A DNA stretch of 64,000 nucleotides. Origin: Ulota crispa. Taxonomy: Eukaryota; Streptophyta; Bryopsida; Orthotrichales; Orthotrichaceae. Shown in pieces: positions 36,164 through 46,200 of the stretch (position 1 is the first letter of the stretch; each line of letters begins with the position of its first letter). Location: positions 9,044,409 to 9,108,408 of the forward strand of contig OY987250.1 of NCBI GenBank assembly GCA_963920765.1. The letters are read 5' to 3'. The notes below the pieces were generated by a model, which saw nothing but the letters and a program-made list of their open reading frames with translations, did no database searches and was not told where the DNA came from. Both the position numbers and the translations under genes were made by a program.

Positions 36164-36205
36164 CCCATTAAACCCTAAACCCCTAAACCCAAAATCCTAA
36201 ATCCT
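36164..36205. repeat. Short telomere-like CCCTAAA tract
   Basis: Contains AAACCCTAAACCCCTAAACC and degenerate variants, matching the plant telomere unit CCCTAAA. It is too short and degenerate to be a telomere. Confidence 0.6.
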
Positions 36206-37644
36206 AGAATATTCCTTGTTCCTCACCCATGACCAATGAAATAAGATCAAACCCTAATCATGAAATTAATGCGATAGAAAGAACAATATTAACTTAGCAA
36301 GAGAGGCAAAACCATGTAGAAGTCATTTATTAGTCTTCATATAGTTGCACACAAAAATCACATGAAAGTCATTTATTAGTCATGGGTTAGTTGCACAATA
36401 GTAGGTATAGAACAGGTACCTCGAGATGTCCAACCTCTAGATTGCTTATTCCCCTAACTACTTAAATAGCCTACCTACCCTAAACCAATTTAATTATAAA
36501 AATCATATTCTAGTAGTAGATTAGTAGTGCCATAGAATGTGCTAAACAACTTAAAAATGACTCCTACAGTGGATTGCGTTCACATAGTCTCAAGAAAACA
36601 AGAAAAAATTAAAAATAATGCTACTGGGCAATCCCAAAATTTTGAGAGAAAAACCATAAAAGAGGTGTTTCTGCATGAAAATGATGTGGAATGAAAGTTG
36701 TAACCCTTTAGTAGTTCATTAGTAACACTTTAGTAGTACTATAAACTCATGTTTTGGGCATACAACTAAACTACAACCTCAGCTAAAAGATGTCAGACAC
36801 AACAACAACCTCATTCGCTTGTGGATGCGAATGTACTTACGAATTTAGGAGAATACAATTATGTGGAGAATTTCAAATGAACCGTTCAAAAGAATGACTA
36901 AAGAACAACTATCTCAATATTTGTCATCTTTTAGTCACATCATAGTTGTTTTACAATCATTTAGAACACTTAGTCATAAAATAGGTGGTCGTATATGATG
37001 TTGTGTGGAAGTGGTTCACCATTTCAAATACCAGCATCCCACGAAGCTTGACAATACTGTCCAAATGACATGGAAATTTCCATGAAAAACTGTCCAAAAT
37101 GACAAAAATATGTTTAGATCAACATGGCCAAATCTACAAAAATTGTCCAATTTGATTGTTTTTTCTTCATTTTGGACACATTTAGTCAATTTGGACATGT
37201 CAATTAGGACACAATTTCTTGGAGTGCAAGCCATAGCCCATAAGGTGTTCAAAATGAAGTTGCAACTCAACAAGCAAAGAAGATATAAGTTTGCCTCTTT
37301 GAAACATGAGAATTCATGAGTGTGGATTGTACTTTCAATATTCCTAACCCCCACCCATCTATGGTTTGTTTGAAATACTAGTACGCTCACACTACTAGAA
37401 ATTTTAGCACAAAATCAACAAAATTTCAACTAGAGATTGTTGATTTTTTCTATGGCTTTGGACATGTTAGTTTGGATACTTTTTAACAAGGGTTTGTTGT
37501 TTATCTATTGATTTTTTGTTGTTTCATTGATGTTTTTTGTAAATTTTTTGTTAAATTTTGCTATTTAATGTTGATTAATTACTTTTTTTTAATAATTTAT
37601 ATGTAAATTTTTTATAGATTTTTAGTTATTAATATTATTTTAAA

Positions 37645-37805
37645 AAAGGCATTTTTAGGTAGAGGGCTGCTCACAAGCGCGCACCCGCAGCATAGCCAAG
37701 ACAGCAACTAGAGTTACAAGTCTTACTGCTAAGGGGGTTTGAACCCTCCACCTCCCAGTTGGCACCACAACAACCTCACTCTCATGCCTGACTATTAGCA
37801 CACAT
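37645..37805 (-). mobile_element. Candidate tRNA-derived SINE inside the CACTA-type element
   Basis: On the minus strand GGGTTCAAACC (37736-37746) matches an RNA polymerase III B box. Sequence around it is markedly more GC-rich than the element and ends in an A/T-rich tail. The A box is weak, so this is tentative. A tRNA relic or another retroelement fragment is possible. Confidence 0.35.
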
Positions 37806-38384
37806 GCACTTGCACTTGTGCATAGAGGATTCAAAATTATATTTGTACATTATAAGTGCATGTTCTCATTAATTTACAAAGCCAATAGACTTTGGAGGCT
37901 ATTTTGGCCTATTAAAAGATTTTTATTCAAAAATTTAAAACTAAAAAAAGTTGGTTAATGCAGTTTACTTTCACCTCCAATAGTTTTTGGATTTCAACCT
38001 TTTAATCAAAAGTTATAAGCAAAAGTCAGAGAAGATGTTTAGAAATTTTAAAAAATATATTTATTTCCATCATTTTGATTTTTTTATAACTTTTGATTGG
38101 AATTCAAAAATCTCAAAAAGATTGTTGCATGCAAAGATTGGGTTCATTTTTAAATGTTTTTTTGTGCTAATATTTTTGAAAAAAAAATCTTATTATGTTA
38201 AAATAGCATCCATAGTTTGCTAGCTTTAAAAAACATGAAATTGGGAAAAGGCATGGAAATAAAACCTTGCAATTATAAAATCAAAATTCTATAAATCTTT
38301 GAATATTTTTGAATATTTTTGAATAATTTTCAAAGGTTTTGAAAATATTTCATAAGATTTTATTTATTTTGTTTGTTTTGGTCA

Positions 38385-38820
38385 ATAAGAGAAGGAAAAA
38401 TAGTAGATATGCCCTTCAATTCTTTCAAAATATCAAATTTACGCCTCAAATATTTAGAACATCAAAAACATTCCTTACTTTTTGTAGAAGTATCAGTTAT
38501 ACTCCTAGTATTTTGGGAAAATATTAAAAATGCTTTTCTATTTTGAAATGTTAAATACACCCTTGTGTTATTTGAAATGTAAAAATCACCTTTGGTTTTT
38601 TGTAAGAATGTCAATTTAAGTATACCCTTGGTTATCATATAACACAAAGATATTTGATAATTTAAAATATTTGAGGAGCATTTTCATTATTTTCTCAATA
38701 TATTAGAGGCATTGTTGATACTTTTGCAAAAAGTCAAGGGTATTTTTGATACTTTTGATCTTCGAGGGACATATATGATTTTTTGAAAGAATTGAGGGGT
38801 ATCTTTTCTATTTTCTCATA
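38385..38820. mobile_element. Foldback element nested in the CACTA-type element
   Basis: The left arm (AAGGAAAAATAGTAGATATG, CAATTCTTTCAAAA) and right arm (TTTTGAAAGAATTG, TATCTTTTCTATTTTCTC) are imperfect inverted repeats of ~45 bp. The structure resembles the elements at 51063 and 55093 in style, not in sequence. Confidence 0.6.
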
Positions 38821-39269
38821 AAGAAATTGTGATATTTAAAACAACAAATGTAGTATTTTCTATATAAAATTTTGTTGAATTGATGAAGCTGTGTCTAAAA
38901 GTGTCCAGATCAACAAAAAACTGTTGATTTTATGTTGTTTTAGTCATGTTCTTAGTAGACTTTGAAGGCTACTAATGTTAAATCATATCAAATTGTGAAA
39001 AATGAAGAAAAAAGGCACATTCAAAATTCTAAAATATTCTAGTTTTCTTGAAAACTCCATTTATCTTTTAAAAAATCAAAACATTTTCATGTAGTCCAAC
39101 TAGATTCTATAAAGATTTCAAAAACAACCCAAACTATTCTAACAATTTTTATGAAAAAATATTTTAAAGTATTTTAATGAATTACAAAAAGATTCTAAAA
39201 CAACTCTAATTGAGTCTAAGAGGTTCTATTTCCATAAAGATTTTGAAGTATTTTAATAAATTTCATAAT

Positions 39270-39745
39270 TGAAGATTTCAAAAATATTCTCAAAGATTCC
39301 AAAAAGGATTCTCAAATATTCCAAAAGGATTATCAAAGATTCTAAGTAGACGCTCAAAGACTCTTAAAGATTCTCAAGGAATCTTTAAAATTCTCAAAGA
39401 TTCCTAAAGATTCTCAAAAATTTGTAAAGATTCCTAAAAGGTTCTCAAAGATTCCCAAAAGATTCTTGAAGATCCCAAAAGATTCTTAGAGATTCTCAAA
39501 GATTCTTTAAACTCTTGAAAAAGATTCTCAAAGATTCTCAAAAATTCTTAAAATTCTTAAAAGATTCTCAAAGATTACCAAAAGATTCTCAAAGATTCTT
39601 AAAAACTTGAAAAAGATTTTCAAAGATTCTTCAAAATTCTCAAGAATTCTCATAGATTTTCAAAATTCTTTAAAGATTCTCAAAAATTTGGAATGATTCC
39701 CAAAAGATTCTCAAAAGATTCTCAAAGATTCCAAAATATATATTT
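39270..39745. repeat. Minisatellite based on AAAGATTCTC
   Basis: Dozens of degenerate units of 10-13 bp (AAAGATTCTCA, AAAGATTCCCA) fill this interval within the CACTA-type element. Confidence 0.85.
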
Positions 39746-40011
39746 GAAAGATCCTAAATTTTTGGTTGATTTAGACAATGGTGTTCAAATCAACAAAACG
39801 TAGGAAGTGTTTTACAAAATTCTATTAAATTAGTCAATTAGCATGTGCAAGTGCTCGAAACAACAAAAAACTGTTGATTTTCTATTGTTTTGGATAGAGT
39901 TTTCTACTAGTGTCAATTTTATTCATGACATATTGCTATTTCCGTAGAGCAGAAGCGCCGCAATGGCTGAATTTGTGTAGAGAAATGTATGCTAACAACA
40001 CCTGAAAACAT

Positions 40012-41209
40012 GTTATTCATTAATTTGGGAAAATGATGGGTACCATTTTGAACCTCATCTTAATCCAAAATAGCCACCCCTAAAGGACTATTGTCCATTT
40101 CAGGGACAAATGGGATTTCGGGCATGTACCTATGGCTAAACTACTTTGCGTGATTTTCTGAAACCTTTATTGAAGGTGAGGAATTCAAAGATCTACGTGG
40201 GAATGTAAATTTTTCTTCATTCCAACATTTATTGAAGAAGTTATGCATGAAAATCTGGAAAATGCTGCTCCTTGGGCAGCCAAAAACTTCTCTAAAATTT
40301 TCATTTTTTTCAAATAAAAATCTGAAATGGGTTCTTTAGACTTGTATAGACGTGGAGGGCTTTGGATCATTCAATTTTGATAGATGAGATGAAAGCTATG
40401 AGGAGTTTTTGTTTACGGGCAATTCTAGATTCTCTTCTCTAAACTAAACTTTGAAGTCCTTTATTTTACTCAATTTCCATTATTTTGGAAAAAAAACAAA
40501 ACCAAAGGATGTAGATTGTTTATCACAACATTATAACCGTTGGGATTTGCATTTTTTCATTTTAATAATTAAACTCTTAACAATTTAGTGCTTTGACTCA
40601 TTCTCTACTTCATTTTATTTACTATTTTTTCCCATGTGTTGTATAGTTCCAAATGATTTGAAAATCCTCCCACACATATCTAACGTGGTCTCCTACATGG
40701 GAAAAATAAACCCCAACTTTGTGTAGAGTAATTTTTTTGATCTAAGAGTGGACAAAGCCTTCTGAAATTTTTGGGCAGGAGCAAAAAAAAACTTTTTTCC
40801 GCAATTCAGATGTGATTATCTCACTCATTTTTGTGTAGATTGAGCTGATTTTTTTACGTGTACCTCTTGTAGTCTACTATAAGATCTAACAATTGAATTC
40901 TTACAAAAAACTTGTTTTTCTTACCATTGTACTTGCTTCCCCAGAAGTGGCAATTTTTGTGATTTTTGCAGAAGAAATGGCTTGATCCTTAAAATTCAAG
41001 AGGTTACCTGAAATCTAGTTAATGAACTGCTGTCCAAAATTTCAATGATTAATGAACTTTCTATCCAAAAAGAACGTATTTTTGAAAGATCTGTATCTCA
41101 TTTCATTGTATAACTGTCAACAAATTGCCAATTCAATGAGTACGGTGTTCTCTGGAAAAATAAGCCAAAAGTCCCACTTTGGACGCTTTTTCCCAAATTA
41201 ACGAATAAC
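40012..41209. mobile_element. Candidate element with ~22-bp inverted ends, 1.2 kb
   Basis: GTTATTCATTAATTTGGG at 40012 is matched by the reverse complement at 41188-41209 with one mismatch over 22 bp. No TSD or coding frame is evident between them; the remaining sequence holds no gene I can support. Confidence 0.45.
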
Positions 41210-41669
41210 GCGTCTGAAGGAAAATTACGTGACCTCTCCATATATGAATTCCATATGGCCCAACAAACCAGGCCAGTGCATTTGACAGGAGATTTTTTCA
41301 GTGATAAAGATCGACGACATCTGAGTGCAGACCTCTTGCATTGTTAGAGATATGTTCCATACTGTAAAACAGAGTTTTTATAAGCATTACCTGAGACAAT
41401 CAGCCTTGACTTTTCACTATGGTACAGGTAGAAAGCAATTTGTTGCATAAAAGCAGTAGAAGCCCAGATCTTCAGCCACAAATTAGTAGACACCATATTT
41501 TACATTTAGCTTCAACTGAATCAAATCCAAAACGTACTTCGCAGTTTCACTAAAAGACACTTCCATTTGCATGCAATTGCTGATATTATTAAACTCTCCA
41601 CCGAATGACATCAATATCCATCGCCGGCACATGATTCATTCAACCAACACAGATAGCAAATTCGACCTA

Positions 41670-42003
41670 AGGTATGTACACCCGTAAGCGTCAAACTAAG
41701 GGTTTTGAACATGATGAGTATCAGCAAACAACTAGCAAATTATAGCATCTTATTAGTAACAAAATAATAATGAGTTTGCACTTTCAAACGTATTATTTGG
41801 ATACTATGAGAATAAATTGTGAATTTTTATAGAGCAAACTGCCATTGCACCCATAACCAGTTTTAAGAATTCATGTTCATAAATTGTACATTCTTGTCAT
41901 TACATCTATTCACTTCCACAGATTTTCCAAGATTTTAGAGGTGTTTCCAAGATTTTAGAGGTGACGGTTATGGGGACATTGACGCTTATGGGTATACATA
42001 CCT
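41670..42003. mobile_element. TA-flanked AGGTATG element, copy 2, with empty site in the window
   Basis: Termini AGGTATGTACACCCGTAAGC and GCTTATGGGTATACATACCT are flanked by TA on both sides. The surrounding sequence is duplicated at 42885-42990 without the element: the uninterrupted copy reads CCGACATACAC where this one reads CGACCTA..TACACC. This shows precise insertion at a TA dinucleotide. Confidence 0.85.
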
Positions 42004-42590
42004 TACACCTACTCTTCCACCACTTGCGAGAAAAAGATTCCAAAAAATTAGGGTTGGAATGTAAACAACGATTTCACACAATTAAAGAACAATGATTTCA
42101 AGCAATTAGGGTTGGAATTTGAACAACGATTTTGTACGGCCACTTGCGACAAATTTCCAAGCAATTAGACTTGCAATTAGAACAACGATTTCACGAGGCC
42201 ACACGCGACAAAAAAGATTTCCAAACAATTAGGGTTGGAATTTGAACAACGATTTCACGCAATTAGAGCTAGAATTTGAACAATGATTTCAAGCAATTAG
42301 GGTTGGAATTTGAACAACGATTCGTGAGGCCACTTGCGACAAAAAAGATTTCCAAGCAATTAGGGTTGGAATTTAAACAACGATTACATGAGGCTACTTG
42401 CGACAAAAAGATTCCAAGCAATTAGGGAAGCGACAAAAAAGATTTCCAAGCAATTAGGGTTGCAATTTGAACAACGATTTCGTGAGGCCACTTGCGAGAA
42501 AAAGATTCCAAGCAATTAGGGTCGTAATTCAAACAACGATTTCGTGAGACCACTTGCCTCACTTGGGACAAAAAGGATTCCACACAAGCA
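42004..42590. repeat. Minisatellite 3' of the oxidase gene, distal array
   Basis: Roughly ten units of 45-60 bp built from ATTAGGGTTGGAATTTGAAC, AACGATTTC, GTGAGGCCACTTGCGAC and AAAAAGATTCCAAGCA. The unit GCAATTTGAACAACGATTTC followed by GTGAGGCC is the complement of the last codons of the oxidase gene (..[10 protein letters not shown]). Confidence 0.85.
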
Positions 42591-42591
42591 A

Positions 42592-42826
42592 TTAGGGTTG
42601 CAATTTGAACAACGATTTCGTGAGGCCGCATCCAAGAGTAGACACCGGGATCCCCGTCGCCCGCATTTGATCAATCCCATGAGCGAACATCACCCCCATG
42701 CCCATGTGGAAATGCCACTCCACGTGACAATGAAACGGCCAAGCCCCAGGGTTATCCAGCTTGAAGCGAATGGCCGACCACCCGAACGGGAACGTGGCGA
42801 CATTATTCCGTGCCGGCGGATTCACG
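42592..42826 (-). pseudogene. Duplicated 3' part of the last oxidase exon
   Basis: Very similar to 43211-43443. It encodes [18 protein letters not shown], then [19 protein letters not shown] and the same C-terminus and stop, with few substitutions (IDQM for IEQV, VSTL for ASTL). It lacks the upstream half of the exon (including HPWHLHGH), so by itself it cannot be an oxidase. It lies downstream of the gene as part of a tandem duplication. An alternative terminal exon is conceivable but no matching acceptor is evident. Confidence 0.85.
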
Positions 42827-42989
42827 GTCTCTCTCTCCTTAGCCATCTCAAAACCCTAAACTCAAGTACAGAAAAGCTACTAATAAACTCTACACCAAAT
42901 GACATCAACGTCCATCGCCAGTGCAAGATTCATTCAACCAACACCGACAGCAAATCCGACATACACATATTCTTCCACCGCTTGCGACA

Positions 42990-43210
42990 AAAAGATTCCC
43001 AAGCAATTAGGGTTGGAATTTGAACAACAATTGCACGCAATTAAGGTTGCAATTTGAACAACGATTTCAAACAATTCAGGTTCGAACTTGAACAACGATT
43101 TCACGAAATTAGGGTTGGAATCTAACCAACGATTTCACACAATTAGGGCTGAAATTTGAACAACAACTTCACGCAATTAGGGTTGCAATTCGACCAACAA
43201 TTTCACCCAA
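42990..43210. repeat. Minisatellite 3' of the oxidase gene, proximal array
   Basis: About four to five units of the same ~45-55-bp repeat as at 42004-42590, directly abutting the oxidase stop codon at 43211-43213. Confidence 0.85.
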
Positions 43211-46200
43211 TTAAGGCTGCAATTTGAACAACGATTTCGTGAGGCCGCATCCGAGAGTGGACGCGGGGATCCCGGTCGCCCGCACTTGCTCAATCCCATG
43301 AGCAAACATCACCCCCATGCCCATATGGAAATGCCACTCCACGTGGCAATGAAACGGCCAAGCACCAGGGTTATCCAGCTTGAACCGGATCGCCGACCAC
43401 CCGAACGGGAACGTGGCCACATTATTCCGTGCCGGAGGGTTGACGGTGTTGAATCCCGACGGGGAATTCACTGGGTCGTACAGTCCGTCTCCGTACCCCA
43501 GGATCCAGAAGTCGTGCCCGTGCAAGTGCCAGGGGTGGATCTCCGACACGTTCGCCGTCAAGCTGCAGGCGTTTTGGATGATGAGCTGCACGACGTCGCC
43601 GGTTTGGAACTGGTAGACGCCGCTGGCGAGGGTGGTCTCGGGATTGGGCGGGGGTTTGGAGACGTCGTAGCCTGCGGCGCCGAAGTCTGGGGGAGGAGTG
43701 ATGTCGTAGGCGTTGGAGATGTTGTACACCAAGCCTGCCAGGAGCGGGGTTTGTAACGGGGCGTATGTCACGTTGTTGATGGCCCACTTCACCTGACCTG
43801 GCAAATCAATGCACTAGTCCACGTCACTACCATGGCACCATATGTAAAAGGGTTCAAATAACGAGCATGGGCTTAATTACTACACTAAATACTGCATTCA
43901 AGTTGCTGCACTCTAAATTCTTGATATAAAGTAGCGTGCTGTAAACCCGTCACTTTAAGAGCTGGTCTGCTTTTTCATGGGCTTTTCAAGATACGGTTTT
44001 TACACAAAAAGAAATAGATGTGAAATGTAACACACTTTTTTTCATATTCTTTGAAGTATTATTGAATTGTTGATGCATTTTCAAAGTTTTTTAAAATAGA
44101 TACTTACTTGTGACTCTAGGTCTCCCATAAATCATTCTCTAACAACTTATGAGGGGATGAGGTGAAACCAAGAAATATGATTGGCTTTTGCAATGGAGTA
44201 CACTTTTTCTTTCATGACTTCAAGAGATCCATTCAAGGACCACTACATTACCATTCTTGGCACCCTACTACGGGGGGCTTTATCTAACAAGGGTCACTTT
44301 TTGAGCAAACTACCTTAATTACTATGTTAAATATTACATTTGGGTTGCTCCACACTAATTTCTTGATACAAAAAAGAACACTTTAGAGAGTTCATGTCTA
44401 AGGTCAAGGCTTCACTCAAGGACATTCTCACACTTAAACCACTAAGAACAAGAGTGAAACCCAAGTGATCAATGGCGCAAATGTAAAAATGCTTATAAGT
44501 GAAGCCCTTAACCTGTGTAAACTTTGCTTGAACAAAATATTATCATATGTCATTTTTGCTAACATGAATAAAGTTACACAACATGACACCACTCCACGAT
44601 TTCCAATTACTTTCACAAACATAAGGCAACCCAAAAATTGCAAAGGATTTTGGTTCAAGTAACGTTTTACGAACTTGTTACTAAGTTTTGTTTACCTCTG
44701 TACTTGTTTTGCGTGGTGAGGAAGCCAAGCGAGCGAGTGACGACTTGCTCCGTCTCGTTGAAAGGATGGCTGGTGGGATCCGGGTTGTTTTTCAGGGCCT
44801 TGTACCGTTGCGCTTGCGCCTTGCTGGCTGCATAATCGTTCCAGGCAGGTCCCTTGGGTGGCGGTGTTGTGGGCTGTGCAACAGGAGCATTGTTGTAGTT
44901 AAGAATTGCTAGTCCTGTGGGGGTGTATATGTCGGTGCGGCCTCGCACGTTCAAACCCAAATGGTAGTTCTCATTTGGTTGATCGGCATGCACGAGGACT
45001 GAATATGTTTCTCCGGAGTACAAATCCAAGTTGTCGGTGAAGAAGGGCTCGATGTTGTGGCCGTCTGCTTCCACCACTTGCATCATGTGTCCCTGAGAAC
45101 AAAGCAATTTCACCTCAATTAAAGTTCACCGTATTATCAATCAATGTAGCCGGCTGAGGTTTGATGACATGCCGTTTTGTAAGACCAGGGTAATAGGGGT
45201 AGTCACATTTCGCTTAATTCACAATCTTCAGAGAATGGGGACATGGCACTGTCTCCTTGATTTGCATGGGTTTCATTCTTTGAAGATTGTAATAAAATGA
45301 TCAACCCAAATTTTTAGTGAAGTGCCCATTTTTTTGGTGCCAAATCTTTCAAAAAGTGCTATCATATAAGCAAGTGGGACATGGGACTTGGGACATGTAA
45401 GCAAGTGGGACATGGAACTTGGGACATGTAAGCAAGTGGGACATGAGATTTGGGAAATATAAACAAGTGAGACATGGGACTTGAGACATGAGACTTGGGA
45501 CATGATAAGCAAGTGAGACATGAGACTTGGGACATGATAAGCAAGTGAGACATGGGACTTGGGACAATGTGTGAAACGTCAAGTCCCAACTTTTGACTTT
45601 ACACCAATCAAACTCTCAGATTTTAGTAAGACATGAGAAGTAGAAAGCAATATAAACTGCCCCCATGTCAAGATCTCTAAATCTAAATATAAATTCAAAA
45701 TTTTCAAATCTAACTTGTTGATAGTAAATATCTAAATTATACCCCGAGTGTACATATATCCCGGGTGTGCATATATCAACTCCCTTAATGTTTTGCTTTT
45801 ATGTTTGAGAGGATTTGAAGTTTTTACCTCTATTTTGAAGTTGAGAGACGAAAGGGAGGCGACACTAGCGAGGCGAAGGCGGTACGTCTTGCCGCGTTCC
45901 ACGTTCCAGACATGTGGAGCGCAACGCTCGTCGGTTTGGTTGCAGCTGATGGCCGCAGGTGTGTACACGGGAACCAAGGAGCAGTTGAATCGTCCTCGCC
46001 CCTCCATCAACACCGACTGCAAGAAATCCCAAAGTTTCAGTATCATATATTCGATTCACTAGCAACCTCGGTTCCTCCGCCACAGTTTGAAGAGATAAAC
46101 ATTTGCCAGATTTCAACACAAGTTTCGGTCGATCTACATCTCCGTAAGCAAAGTTCAGGAGGATTTATAATTGCGATTTCCTTTGAACTTGATATGGGAA

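Larger units (their letters stand above)
33340..36990. repeat. 3.6-kb region enriched in TAGTCAT/TAGTCAC motifs
   Basis: The heptamer-like word TAGTCAT or TAGTCAC and its complements recur many times across this whole stretch, separated by non-periodic sequence. Inside, 33720-33955 is a tandem array of four to five ~52-bp units (..TTAGTCATGTATCAGTAGTGGATAA). No gene is supported. Terminal repeats are not clear. Confidence 0.55.
37390..39912. mobile_element. Non-autonomous CACTA-type element, 2,523 bp, TCA target duplication
   Basis: Left end CACTACTAGAAATTTTAGC and right end GTTTTCTACTAGTG are inverted, and both flanks are TCA (37387-37389, 39913-39915), as expected for CACTA transposons. 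Subterminal AACAAAAAACTGTTGATTTT-type repeats occur near the right end and again at 38915-38960. No transposase frame is present. The interior holds a possible SINE (37645-37805), a nested foldback (38385-38820) and a minisatellite (39270-39745). Confidence 0.8.

Noticed and set aside
36164..36205. Telomere-like CCCTAAA tract as a chromosome end or fusion site
   Set aside because: Only a few degenerate units surrounded by ordinary repeat sequence; short interstitial tracts are common.
37645..37805. Functional tRNA gene
   Set aside because: Only a B-box-like word is clear; no cloverleaf or acceptor-stem pairing could be drawn, so it is listed only as a possible SINE.
43286..43787. Open frames on both strands over the last oxidase exon
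   Set aside because: Shadow frames of the GC-rich copper-oxidase exon; only the minus-strand frame carrying HPWHLHGH and HCHVEWH is real.
45273..45589. Three overlapping minus-strand frames with [16 protein letters not shown] repeats
   Set aside because: Translations of the GGGACATG minisatellite in oxidase intron 4.
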